Assembly: GCA_002378125.1 (NCBI GenBank) | Contig: DFRF01000110.1 | Coordinates: 1-55,746, forward strand | Reading direction: 5' to 3' | DNA from: Rhodospirillaceae bacterium UBA3470 | GTDB taxonomy: Bacteria; Pseudomonadota; Alphaproteobacteria; Rhodospirillales; Casp-alpha2 | Length of the DNA: 55,746 nt | In this document: positions 8,731 to 17,931 of the stretch, in pieces | How the letters are laid out: each line of letters starts with the position of its first letter | How positions within the stretch are numbered: position 1 is the stretch's first letter | Position numbers and translations under genes: made by a program | Notes under the pieces: model-generated | What the model was told of the DNA's origin: nothing | The model's database searches: none | Seen by the model: the letters and a program-made list of their open reading frames with translations, nothing else

Positions 8731-11199
8731 ATGAGTGAAGAAACGCCTATCTACGACCACACCGAAGAGAACATTGGTGACGAAGATTACGATGCCGCAT
8801 CCATCAAGGTTTTGCGTGGCCTGGAGGCCGTGCGCAAACGGCCAGGTATGTACATTGGCGATACGGATGATGGCTCCGGTCTTCATCACATGGTCTACGA
8901 GGTGGTGGATAACGCCATAGATGAGGCCTTGGCCGGCTATTGTGATTTAGTGCGTGTAACCCTCAACGGGGACGGGTCGGTGACCGTGTCGGACAACGGG
9001 CGCGGCATTCCCGTCGATATTCACGAGGAGGAAGGCGTTTCCGCGGCCGAGGTAATTATGACCCAGTTGCACGCCGGCGGGAAGTTTGACCAGAACTCCT
9101 ACAAGGTTTCAGGCGGCCTGCACGGAGTGGGCGTCTCCGTGGTCAACGCGCTCTCTGATTGGTTGGAGCTGCGGATTTACCGTGATGGGAAGGAACACCT
9201 GGTCCGCTTCGAAGGCGGTGAGGCCGTTAAGCCCCTGGAAGTGATTGGCGACGCCCCCCTGGTGGATGGCGAGCCGCTCACCGGCACGGAATGCACCTTC
9301 TTCGCGGCCGCAAAAATTTTCACCATGACCGAATATGATTGTGGCACGCTGGAGCATCGCCTCCGTGAACTAGCGTTCTTGAATTCAGGCGTCGCCATGA
9401 AGTTGATTGACGCCCGTGACGTGGATCCGGTGGAGGTAAATCTTCACTATGAAGGCGGCCTTGAGGCCTTCGTGGGCTATCTCGACCGCTCCAAGTCAGC
9501 GTTGCACGAACAGATCATCGCCGTCTTCAGCGAGAAAGATGGCATCACCGTTGAGGTCGCTATGCAGTGGAACGACAGCTATCACGAAACCACGCTGTGC
9601 TTCACCAACAACATCCCGCAACGCGACGGCGGCACTCACTTAGCTGGCTTCCGCGGCGCATTGACACGAACCATCAACGCCTATGCGTCGTCGTCGGGGG
9701 TCGCCTCGAAGGCTAAGGTCAACATCACCGGGGATGATTCCCGCGAGGGCATGACGTGCGTGCTTTCCGTGAAAGTGCCCGATCCGAAGTTTTCGTCTCA
9801 GACCAAGGATAAGCTGGTGTCGTCCGAAGTGCGTCCCGTGGTCGAAAGCCTAATCGGCGAAGGTCTGGACCAGTGGTTCGAGGAACACCCCGCCGAGGCA
9901 AAGAAAGTAATCTCCAAGATCGTTGAGGCCGCTGCCGCTCGCGAGGCGGCCCGCAAGGCGCGCGAACTGACCCGACGCAAGGGTGCACTGGATATCAGTT
10001 CGCTTCCCGGCAAGCTGGCCGACTGCCAGGAACGGGACCCGGCCCTTTCTGAACTTTTTATCGTTGAGGGTGATTCCGCCGGCGGATCGGCCAAGCAAGG
10101 CCGCAACCGTTCCAACCAGGCGGTCCTCCCCTTGCGCGGTAAGATTCTGAACGTGGAGCGTGCGCGCTTTGATAAGATGCTGTCGTCATCGGAAATCGGC
10201 ACGCTAATCGCGGCGCTCGGCACCGGTATCGGGCGCGAGGATTTCAACGCGGAAAAATGCCGTTACCATAAAATCATCATCATGACGGACGCCGACGTAG
10301 ACGGCAGCCACATCCGCACGCTTTTGCTGACTTTTTTCTTTCGTCAGATGCCGGAGATTGTGGAGCGCGGTTACCTCTACATCGCGCAGCCACCACTCTA
10401 TCGTTCGAAGCGTGGCACTTCAGAGGTCTATCTGAAGGACGACCCGGCGCTCGAAGATTACCTATTCAACGCCGCCATCGACGACGGCGCAGTGTTTGAG
10501 GCCTATGACGGCACCCAGCTGGCCGGAGCCGATCTCCGCGCCGCGTTAGATCAGGCGCGCGCAGCGAAAGCTGAAATTTCTCGTATCGCGCGATACGTTC
10601 CCGCCGATGTGGTCGAGCAGTCGGCGATCCTGAGCGCCCTAGATCCTGGACTGTTGTTGGAGCCCGCTCAGGCTAGCCAGGTCGCCGACTTTATTGCTAT
10701 GCGCCTAGACGCGCTCTCAGATGAAGCGGAGCGCGGTTGGCGGGGCTCTAGTTTGGATGACGGCGGTTTGGCCTTCTCGCGGATTTTACGGGGCGTCACG
10801 GAACGCCATGAAATTGACCCGAAACTGATCCGCTCGCAGGATGCGCGCCGCCTCAACGAGCGTGCAGGCCAGCTACAAAAGCTCTATGCCAAGCACGGGA
10901 AGCTGATGGTGAGGGATAAGCAAGTAACCATCACCGGCCCCATGGCGCTGGTCGACGGCATCATGGAATTTGGCCGAAAGGGTATCTCCATGCAGCGTTA
11001 CAAGGGCCTCGGCGAAATGAACCCAGATCAGCTCTGGGAGACGACGCTGGACCCGGATGTGCGCTCGCTCTTGCAGGTCCGCGTAAGCCATACGGACGAC
11101 GCCGAGGACGTCTTCTCTACCCTCATGGGCGACGTTGTGGAGCCTCGCCGCGACTTCATCCAAAAGAACGCCCTTAAGGTGGCGAATTTGGACGTGTAG
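8731..11199 (+). CDS. gyrB: DNA gyrase subunit B
   Basis: GyrB is the ATPase subunit of gyrase, which introduces negative supercoils. The GHKL ATPase region contains EVVDNAIDEALAGY (about 55-68) and SGGLHGVGVSVVNALS. The TOPRIM domain has EGDSAGGSAKQGR from residue 446 and the metal-binding DADVDGSHI near 518. The protein ends with the GEMNPDQLWETTLDP motif and the RRDFIQKNAL tail. It is 822 residues, in the 800-830 range usual for the family. A GGAAAG lies before the ATG. It follows recF after 44 bp. Confidence 0.97.
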   Translation: MSEETPIYDHTEENIGDEDYDAASIKVLRGLEAVRKRPGMYIGDTDDGSGLHHMVYEVVDNAIDEALAGYCDLVRVTLNGDGSVTVSDNGRGIPVDIHEEEGVSAAEVIMTQLHAGGKFDQNSYKVSGGLHGVGVSVVNALSDWLELRIYRDGKEHLVRFEGGEAVKPLEVIGDAPLVDGEPLTGTECTFFAAAKIFTMTEYDCGTLEHRLRELAFLNSGVAMKLIDARDVDPVEVNLHYEGGLEAFVGYLDRSKSALHEQIIAVFSEKDGITVEVAMQWNDSYHETTLCFTNNIPQRDGGTHLAGFRGALTRTINAYASSSGVASKAKVNITGDDSREGMTCVLSVKVPDPKFSSQTKDKLVSSEVRPVVESLIGEGLDQWFEEHPAEAKKVISKIVEAAAAREAARKARELTRRKGALDISSLPGKLADCQERDPALSELFIVEGDSAGGSAKQGRNRSNQAVLPLRGKILNVERARFDKMLSSSEIGTLIAALGTGIGREDFNAEKCRYHKIIIMTDADVDGSHIRTLLLTFFFRQMPEIVERGYLYIAQPPLYRSKRGTSEVYLKDDPALEDYLFNAAIDDGAVFEAYDGTQLAGADLRAALDQARAAKAEISRIARYVPADVVEQSAILSALDPGLLLEPAQASQVADFIAMRLDALSDEAERGWRGSSLDDGGLAFSRILRGVTERHEIDPKLIRSQDARRLNERAGQLQKLYAKHGKLMVRDKQVTITGPMALVDGIMEFGRKGISMQRYKGLGEMNPDQLWETTLDPDVRSLLQVRVSHTDDAEDVFSTLMGDVVEPRRDFIQKNALKVANLDV

Positions 11200-11553
11200 A
11201 GTGGCTTTCAGCACGACGCGTTTTGCGTAGGGTGTGAGGCCCATCTTTCGCCATTGCAGCCCAGTTTGTCGACCAGGTTGTTGCCGTCGCATACAGCGGC
11301 TAGTTCGGGTCATCCAGGAGTTCGCGGGCAAGGTCAACGATACCGGCATCGCCGGTCGATATTATTTTCTCGCTGAACCAGGAATTTCAAACGAACCCGA
11401 AGGCAATGTTGACCTGATGGTGGATTTTGGCAGCAAACGGGTTTTAGAGCATCTATTCTACATCCTCAATTAACGAATTTAATACCGAAATACTACTTAA
11501 GTGATTAATTGATATTAATCGGATGCTAATCAAATCCTTCGTACGGTGGTCGG
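11200..11553. other. Intergenic region between gyrB and the PBP gene
   Basis: No convincing gene. A GTG-initiated 79-codon frame at 11234-11473 exists but has no recognisable domain and no good ribosome binding site. The last 100 bp are AT-rich and carry the inverted repeat listed separately. No gyrB terminator was found. Confidence 0.4.
11503..11520. repeat. AT-rich inverted repeat upstream of the PBP gene
   Basis: The arms GATTAAT (11503-11509) and ATTAATC (11514-11520) form a perfect 7-bp inverted repeat around TGAT, 33 bp before the PBP start codon. The size and symmetry suit a dimeric regulator, but no family is assigned. Confidence 0.45.
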
Positions 11554-13455
11554 ATGGGCGATTCAGACGAAAAGCGAGGCAGATGGCTCTGGTCGCTTGT
11601 CAAGTGCGCGGCGACGGTGGGCGTGTGGACGGTGATCGCCGGGGTCGGTGTAACCGCGTGGTATGCCACCGATCTGCCCGACATTGACGAGGCCCTGCAG
11701 GCGAACCGCCGGCCGATGGTGACGTTGCTCGCCGCTGACGGTTCCCAGCTGGAAACTCGTGGCGACCTCTATGGCGTGCCAATTCAGGTCGGTGATCTAC
11801 CAAAGGCCCTAACCCAGGCGGTGCTGGCGACCGAGGACCGTCGGTTCTATGACCATTTCGGCCTGGATATTATCGGCATCGCCCGCGCGGCCTATCATAA
11901 CGTGCGAGCCGGACGTATCGTGCAGGGTGGGTCTACTCTGACGCAGCAGGTAGCGAAAAACCTGTTCCTGACGCCGGAGCGGTCCTACAAGCGGAAAATC
12001 CAAGAGGTGCTACTGTCGCTCTGGTTGGAGCACAAGTTCACCAAGGATCAGATCTTCACAATCTACCTCAACCGGGTTTACCTGGGCGCTGGCACCTACG
12101 GCGTGGACGCCGCAGCCCGGCGATATTTCGGCGTGCCGGCGACACGGATCATGGTTTATGAGGCGGCCATGATCGCCGGTCTCCTGAAGGCACCCAGTCG
12201 CTACAATCCGCGCGCCAATCCGGCGTTGGCGAAAAAGCGCACGGCCCAAGTCCTCAGGAACATGGTGGCCGCAGGCTATCTTACCGAGGCTGAGGCCGCC
12301 CAAGCGGCAAACCGTCGCCACAACCGTCTTCCCAGGACTAGACAGCTCGGGCGCTACTTCATCGATTGGGCGCTGGAGCAGGTGGCCGACTATTTGGTGC
12401 CTGGCGACCGCGACATTACTGTTTCCACGACCCTCAATCCTGCCCTGCAGATGGCGGCTGAACGCCGGTTGGCGTCGGTGTTAGACGGCCCGGGGAAGAA
12501 GGTTCAGGCTACGCAGGCCGCATTGGTCGCATTGGCCGGTGACGGAGCCGTCCGGGCCCTCGTCGGCGGCCGGCGCTACGCTACGAGTCCCTTCAACCGG
12601 GCTACGCAGGCCCGCCGACAGCCGGGCTCCGCGTTCAAACCGATTGTCTTCTTGGCGGCCTTGGAAACTGGCATGCGACCGACCGATACGATCCAGGACG
12701 CACCTATCACCATAGGCGATTGGACGCCACGAAACTTCAAGCGCAAGTTCCTGGGTGATGTCACCATTGCCGAAGCCCTGGCCCAATCACTTAATGCTGC
12801 GGCCGTACGGGTGGGCCAGAAGGCCGGGTTTCCGCGCGTCGCCGAGACTGCTAGCCGATTGGGTATACCGGGCGAGATCGCCGCTAAGCCCAGCCTTGTC
12901 CTCGGTACCCACGACGTCAGCCTAATCGATCTTACAGCCGCCTATGCGCCTTTTTCCAACGGCGGAATGGCTGTCTGGCCCTATGCCGTGCGAGAGATCC
13001 GTGACGCCGACGGCAAGTTGTTGTACGCCCGCTCTGGTTCGGGTCCCGGCCGTGTCATTGCGTCGCAGCACGTCGGCCAGATGAACCGTATGATGGCCGA
13101 TGTCATCGTCAGCGGAACGGGAAAGACCGCGCGTCTGGACCGGCCTGCCGCGGGTAAGACCGGTACCAGCCAAAACCACCGTGACGCCTGGTTCATCGGC
13201 TATACGGCCGATTTGATTGCCGGCGTTTGGATTGGCAACGATAACGGCAAGCCAATGAATCGTGTCACTGGGGGCGGCCTACCTGCCATCTTGTGGAAGC
13301 GGTTTATGACCGATGCTCACCGGGGCCAGTCAAAGGGCGCACTGCTCGGCGTTGACGGTCCGGCCACGATCCCGTCGCGCTTGGCCGCGTCCAATGAGCA
13401 GGAAAAGGAAAGTCTATGGGACCGGATTCTCTCCGTCGTCAAAGGCGAGGATTGA
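11554..13455 (+). CDS. Class A (bifunctional) penicillin-binding protein, PBP1A family
   Basis: This enzyme polymerises glycan strands and cross-links peptidoglycan from the periplasmic face of the inner membrane. An N-terminal anchor helix spans about residues 20-40. The GT51 transglycosylase domain has EDRRFYDHFG from 94 (catalytic Glu) and GGSTLTQQ from 126. The transpeptidase domain has the SxxK serine in GSAFK near 359, SLN near 412 and KTGTS near 535. At 633 residues it is shorter than E. coli PBP1A and lacks an obvious OB-insert or C-terminal extension. It stands alone and converges on hldE. Confidence 0.93.
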   Translation: MGDSDEKRGRWLWSLVKCAATVGVWTVIAGVGVTAWYATDLPDIDEALQANRRPMVTLLAADGSQLETRGDLYGVPIQVGDLPKALTQAVLATEDRRFYDHFGLDIIGIARAAYHNVRAGRIVQGGSTLTQQVAKNLFLTPERSYKRKIQEVLLSLWLEHKFTKDQIFTIYLNRVYLGAGTYGVDAAARRYFGVPATRIMVYEAAMIAGLLKAPSRYNPRANPALAKKRTAQVLRNMVAAGYLTEAEAAQAANRRHNRLPRTRQLGRYFIDWALEQVADYLVPGDRDITVSTTLNPALQMAAERRLASVLDGPGKKVQATQAALVALAGDGAVRALVGGRRYATSPFNRATQARRQPGSAFKPIVFLAALETGMRPTDTIQDAPITIGDWTPRNFKRKFLGDVTIAEALAQSLNAAAVRVGQKAGFPRVAETASRLGIPGEIAAKPSLVLGTHDVSLIDLTAAYAPFSNGGMAVWPYAVREIRDADGKLLYARSGSGPGRVIASQHVGQMNRMMADVIVSGTGKTARLDRPAAGKTGTSQNHRDAWFIGYTADLIAGVWIGNDNGKPMNRVTGGGLPAILWKRFMTDAHRGQSKGALLGVDGPATIPSRLAASNEQEKESLWDRILSVVKGED

Positions 13456-13609
13456 ACCCGGCGAGCCTCAGGCCTGGCCAATCCGCCACTGTATGCAGTT
13501 GTTAATGACTGAGCGGACATGAACGTAGGCGACTTTGATGTCTGGAAACGGTTCACCTGCTAAGATTTCGACGTCTTCCTTCGCTGCGGCAGGTTGACGA
13601 GTTCGAGTT

Positions 13610-15085
13610 TCAGAAGGCGTCTCCGGTGCCATTTTCGGTCATCCGCGCGATCGTTGCCGTGGTGGAATACCCATCCTCCAGTTCGACGATGACGATCTGC
13701 CCACCCCAGGATTGCACCTCCGGCGCGCCAACCACTTGGTCAACGTTGTAATCCGCGCCTTTGATTAAGACGTCCGGTTTCAGGAGCGTAATCAGATCGA
13801 TTGGCGTATCCGCGTCGAACAGAACACATTGGTCCACATGGGCCAGGGACGCTAAGACGGTTGCCCGGGCGGTCTCGTTTTGGATCGGCCGCGCCTCGCC
13901 CTTCAGGCGTTTTACCGACGCATCCGAATTGAGCGCGACCACCAAGCGGTCACAAGCGTTGCTGGCTTGCCGCAACAGGGACACATGTCCAGGGTGGAGA
14001 AGATCAAAACATCCATTGGTGAAACCCACTTTGAACCCCTGGCGTCGCCAAATCGCAACCCGATCACGGGCCTGATCATGGTTAAGCAACTTTGCTTCGG
14101 CTCGGAAAATGTCCTGGTGATGGAGTGTCGCCTCCACCTCCGTTAGATAAGCGGCTGCGGTTCCCGCTTTTGCGACCACGATCCCAGCGCAAACATTAGC
14201 TAGCCTGGCTGCGTCGGGAAGCGACGCGCCCGCCGCCAACGCGCCCGCGATAGTTGCAACCACGGTGTCGCCGGCACCCGAAACGTCGAAGACCTCGCGC
14301 GTCTCAGCGGGCAGGTGATGGACGTCTCCGGCTTCCGCTAGCAACATGCCGTCCTGGCTCAGTGTCACCAGCACGGCAGGTAAGTCGTGACGATCGGCAA
14401 TCGCCTTGGCGGCGTCCGCGGCATCGTCGATGTCGACGGCAGACATGCCGCTAGCTTCTTGGATTTCCTTGCGGTTCGGTGTGATCACATCGGCGCCGGC
14501 GTAAATCCCGTAATCGGGCCCCTTGGGATCGACGATTACCAGAATACCGGCAGTCCTAGCCGCTCTGATCAGGCGCTGGGCGCGCCCGCGGCTCAGTACC
14601 CCCTTGCCATAATCGGAAAGCACCAGAACGTGGTGGGCGGGCATGGCGACCTCGGCTCTGGCGACAAGGGCGTCCCCGGTTGTGTCATCCAGGGGCTCCG
14701 AGACCTCCGCGTCGGCGCGGAGGATTTGCTGTGTTCCAGCGACAAAGCGGGTCTTGATGGTGGTCGGCCGAGTATCGTGGCGGATCAGGTCGGCGGACGC
14801 TATCCCCAGCCCCGCTAAGGCGGTGTCGATTTCATCGGCCGCCGTATCGTCGCCGGTGAGCGCCATAAGAGTCACCTTTCCACCCAATGCGGCGACGTTG
14901 CGGGCCACGTTGCCAGCGCCACCCAGCATGGCGGTTTCTCTTTGGATGCGCAGGACGGGGACCGGCGCTTCGGGTGAGATCCGCGCTACCTCGCCGGTAA
15001 TGAACCGATCAAGCATGACGTCACCCACGCAAAGGACGCGTACTGATGCGATCCTTGAAACCAATTCAATGAGATCGCTGCTCAT
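13610..15085 (-). CDS. hldE: Bifunctional heptose-7-phosphate kinase / heptose-1-phosphate adenylyltransferase
   Basis: HldE (RfaE) catalyses two steps toward ADP-heptose for the LPS inner core. The N-terminal ribokinase/PfkB-like domain has GDVMLDRF near 20, the SPEAPVPVL motif, SDYGKGVLS and the catalytic GAGDTV near 268. The C-terminal cytidylyltransferase-like domain begins at TNGCFDLLHPGH near 356-367. The 491-residue length is that of the two-domain fusion. It overlaps gmhA by 4 bp (ATGA), implying translational coupling. The companion genes gmhB and hldD are not in the window. Confidence 0.96.
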   Translation of the reverse strand: MSSDLIELVSRIASVRVLCVGDVMLDRFITGEVARISPEAPVPVLRIQRETAMLGGAGNVARNVAALGGKVTLMALTGDDTAADEIDTALAGLGIASADLIRHDTRPTTIKTRFVAGTQQILRADAEVSEPLDDTTGDALVARAEVAMPAHHVLVLSDYGKGVLSRGRAQRLIRAARTAGILVIVDPKGPDYGIYAGADVITPNRKEIQEASGMSAVDIDDAADAAKAIADRHDLPAVLVTLSQDGMLLAEAGDVHHLPAETREVFDVSGAGDTVVATIAGALAAGASLPDAARLANVCAGIVVAKAGTAAAYLTEVEATLHHQDIFRAEAKLLNHDQARDRVAIWRRQGFKVGFTNGCFDLLHPGHVSLLRQASNACDRLVVALNSDASVKRLKGEARPIQNETARATVLASLAHVDQCVLFDADTPIDLITLLKPDVLIKGADYNVDQVVGAPEVQSWGGQIVIVELEDGYSTTATIARMTENGTGDAF

Positions 15086-15666
15086 GCCTTCACAAGTCCC
15101 AACTCCAATTCCAAGGCGCCACAGAGCATCTGACCCAGCGTGATGTGCATCTCCTGAATGCGCGCGGTAGTGTTGGAGGGTACCACGAGGTAAGGGTCGG
15201 CAATGTCAGTCATGCGCCCGCCGCCCTTGCCGCCGAGTGCGGCGGCCACGCAATCCATAGCGCGGGCCTGACGGAGGCCGAGAATGACATTTTCGCTCTC
15301 GCCCGAGGTTGAGATCCCGATGGCCACGTCACCCGGTTTGGCCAGGGCCGCGATCTGGCGAGCAAATATCTGATCGAATCCCAGATCGTTGCCGCCGGCG
15401 GTTAGCGCCGACGAATCTGTCGTCAGGGCAATGGCGGCGATGGGGTCGCGGCCGGTCTTGTAACGGATGGTTAATTCCGTGGCCAGGTGTTGGCAATCGG
15501 CAGCACTGCCGCCATTGCCGAAAAATAGTATCTTGCCACCTGCCTCGATGCTGCTCTTTGCCGCTAGTACCAAAGCGGTAAATGGCTCTTGCAGGGCCTC
15601 GTGAGTAGCCACCCCGACCGCGGCGTGTTCATCGAACTCGGAGTTGTAAAAGGCGTTCAGGTCCAC
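15082..15666 (-). CDS. gmhA: Sedoheptulose-7-phosphate isomerase (phosphoheptose isomerase)
   Basis: GmhA converts sedoheptulose 7-phosphate to D-glycero-D-manno-heptose 7-phosphate, the substrate of HldE. The 194-residue SIS-domain protein has GNGGSAAD at 50-57, the sugar-phosphate-binding STSGES near 120 and a C-terminal HITLGQMLCGALE helix. The start is GTG, chosen because AGGGGG lies 5 nt upstream. It begins 9 bp after the stop of the bi-domain oxidoreductase and overlaps hldE by 4 bp, so the three genes form one operon. Confidence 0.95.
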   Translation of the reverse strand: MDLNAFYNSEFDEHAAVGVATHEALQEPFTALVLAAKSSIEAGGKILFFGNGGSAADCQHLATELTIRYKTGRDPIAAIALTTDSSALTAGGNDLGFDQIFARQIAALAKPGDVAIGISTSGESENVILGLRQARAMDCVAAALGGKGGGRMTDIADPYLVVPSNTTARIQEMHITLGQMLCGALELELGLVKA

Positions 15667-15675
15667 CGTATCCCC

Positions 15676-17826
15676 CTAGAGATTAATGCGTTCGCCGGTC
15701 CGTAGACTGTCCAGGACAGCGATTGTCGCGGCGCTGGTTTCAATCAACTCTGTCTCGTCGATGGGCGCGGGCCCGCCGGTAGTGACGGCCGCGATGAATG
15801 CCGCGGTCGCACCCCTGAAACCCTTGTCCTGGCTTCCTTTCCAAGGCGCCGTCCGGTTATCACCCATGACCTCGAGGCTCTTGAAGCTCTCGAGTATGTA
15901 CGATGCGCCGCCGGCGTGGGCTTCAATTCGCTCCTTGCTAGCGCCCGTGTTGCCGCGCGCCGTGTATACAATGTTAGCGATGGAGCCGTCGGCGAACCGG
16001 AGCGCAATGGTAGCATCATCACTGGCGCCATCGGTGACTTGTGCCGCCTCGGCGCTAACCACCGCGATGGGTTCGGCAACTAGAAACCGTGCCAGATCAA
16101 TGAAATGACACGCTTCGCCCAGTAACCGCCCGCCGCCTTCGCCGGCCGCATGCACCCAATGTTCGGCCTTGATGGCGCCGGCGTTGATCCGCATCTGAAT
16201 GACTTTTGGCCCAGCTTGGCCCGCTAAGCCGTTCCGCAAGCGTTTGGCTGCCGGCGCAAAGCGGCGGTTGAACCCGACCTGAAAGAAGGCGCCATCATTT
16301 GCTTCCCGAGCCGTAACTACGGCGTTAAGACCGTCCCAATCAAGCGCCAGCGGCTTTTCCACCAGGACATGCTTGCCGGCGGCCAGCGCCTGGGCGGTGA
16401 ACGCCGCATGGGTGTCATGCCGTGTCGAAATCATCACCGCGTTGATGGCTGGATTGTCGAAAATGGCGGCCGGGTCCGTTTCGGCGTGATCGAAACTGAA
16501 GGTTTCCTGACCGTGTTCTGCGCTCGGGCCTCGCTGTGTGACAATGGTGTGGAGATGAGCATCCGGCGCAGCCTTGACTTCCGGTAGAAGCACCGTGCGA
16601 GCGAAATTCCCGGCCCCAATGGCGCCCAGAATGCAGGTTCCGGTAACCGCCGCGCAAGCAACGAAATTAGGCCGGACGATCCGGTCCACGTCATTTGGAT
16701 AGTCAAGGACCACTCCCAGGTGGGGTTCGCTTCCCCCGGTGACCAGATCGTAGGCGCGTTCCGCCGCGTCGATGGAGAACCGATGCGAGATCAGTGGCGT
16801 CACGTCGAGATGAGTGGTGCGGCCCGGCGACATAAGCCGCAGGGTCTCCGCCAAGTTGTCGCGCTCCGTCCAGCGGACCCAGCCCTCTGGATACTTGACC
16901 CCCCGGTTCTCAAACTCCGTGTCATATCGGCCCGGTCCGGAGGACCGGGACACAATGATTTGCAGTTCCTTCTTCATGAAGTCGGCATAGGGGAAGGCCG
17001 TGCCCGTGAGGCCCACCATGACGACGCGGGCCCGGTCCCGAGCTAGCGCAGCGGCGGTCTCAAAGGGTTCGCTCGATTCCGTAGCCGCGGCGATGATAAC
17101 GCCATCACAACCCCGTCCGGCGGTGATTTCGCGTACGGCGGCCGCCAGGCCGTCGTCGGCTAGGTTGCAAGCCAACTCGACGCCAAGCTCGCTAGCGAGT
17201 TTAAGGCGACCCGGATCATAGTCTAGGGCCACCACCCGCGTGCCCGACAGAGTGAGGATCTGCGCCGCCAACTGGCCCACGAGCCCGCATCCCAGAACGG
17301 CAACCACATCGCCCAGTCCGGCACCCAGGTTTCGGACCGCGTGCATGGCGATGGCGCCCAGGGTGGCGAAGCTGGCGGCCTCGTCGGTGACATCGTCCGG
17401 AACGGCGGCCAGAAGGTTTTCCGGCACCGCGTTCACCTCGGCGTGGTTGGCAACGCCGGCACCAGCCATGGCAACCCGCTGGCCGACTGCATAAACGCCC
17501 TCCAGCCCGACGCCCACACTGATCACGTCGCCGGCCGCCGAATATCCCAAAGGCAGGGGTTCGTCTAACCGGGTCAAAACGTTTTGGAAGGTCGCCTTGA
17601 GACCGTCACGCTTCGCCTTTTCGATGACCTTCTTAACTAGGTCAGGGCGGGCTTTCGCCTTGCCAGCCAGGCTCTTCTTGGCGAAGTCTACGACCATGCG
17701 TTCCGTACCGGCGGAGATCAAGGAGGTGCGGGTGCGGACCAGCACATGGCCCCGTTTCACCTGTGGTGCCGGTACGTGCTTCAGGGCTAGGCGGCCGGTC
17801 CGCCGACTTTGAATGACCTGCTTCAT
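15676..17826 (-). CDS. Bi-domain oxidoreductase: zinc-type alcohol dehydrogenase fused to Gfo/Idh/MocA dehydrogenase
   Basis: This is a fusion of two NAD(P)-dependent dehydrogenase types. Residues 1 to about 360 form a medium-chain dehydrogenase (RTSLISAGTERMVV, nucleotide-binding VAVLGCGLVGQLA). The rest is a Gfo/Idh/MocA domain with GAIGAGNFAR and the catalytic-type EKPLALDW. The frame continues about 100 codons upstream, but that extension runs into the start of the divergent AsnB gene. ATG 17826 (MKQVIQSRR, 716 aa) matches how the first domain normally starts. Such fusions recur in exopolysaccharide loci, which fits the neighbours. The substrate is unknown, presumably a nucleotide sugar or glycan unit. 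Confidence 0.9.
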   Translation of the reverse strand: MKQVIQSRRTGRLALKHVPAPQVKRGHVLVRTRTSLISAGTERMVVDFAKKSLAGKAKARPDLVKKVIEKAKRDGLKATFQNVLTRLDEPLPLGYSAAGDVISVGVGLEGVYAVGQRVAMAGAGVANHAEVNAVPENLLAAVPDDVTDEAASFATLGAIAMHAVRNLGAGLGDVVAVLGCGLVGQLAAQILTLSGTRVVALDYDPGRLKLASELGVELACNLADDGLAAAVREITAGRGCDGVIIAAATESSEPFETAAALARDRARVVMVGLTGTAFPYADFMKKELQIIVSRSSGPGRYDTEFENRGVKYPEGWVRWTERDNLAETLRLMSPGRTTHLDVTPLISHRFSIDAAERAYDLVTGGSEPHLGVVLDYPNDVDRIVRPNFVACAAVTGTCILGAIGAGNFARTVLLPEVKAAPDAHLHTIVTQRGPSAEHGQETFSFDHAETDPAAIFDNPAINAVMISTRHDTHAAFTAQALAAGKHVLVEKPLALDWDGLNAVVTAREANDGAFFQVGFNRRFAPAAKRLRNGLAGQAGPKVIQMRINAGAIKAEHWVHAAGEGGGRLLGEACHFIDLARFLVAEPIAVVSAEAAQVTDGASDDATIALRFADGSIANIVYTARGNTGASKERIEAHAGGASYILESFKSLEVMGDNRTAPWKGSQDKGFRGATAAFIAAVTTGGPAPIDETELIETSAATIAVLDSLRTGERINL

Positions 17827-17931
17827 GTGCTCTTTTACTCCACTTTTCACCATAGATGCAAAGACCTGATTCCATTGGAAAAATGAACAAAATGACTTTG
17901 TTCGCCGGTGATGGCGCGCTATGAAATGGTA

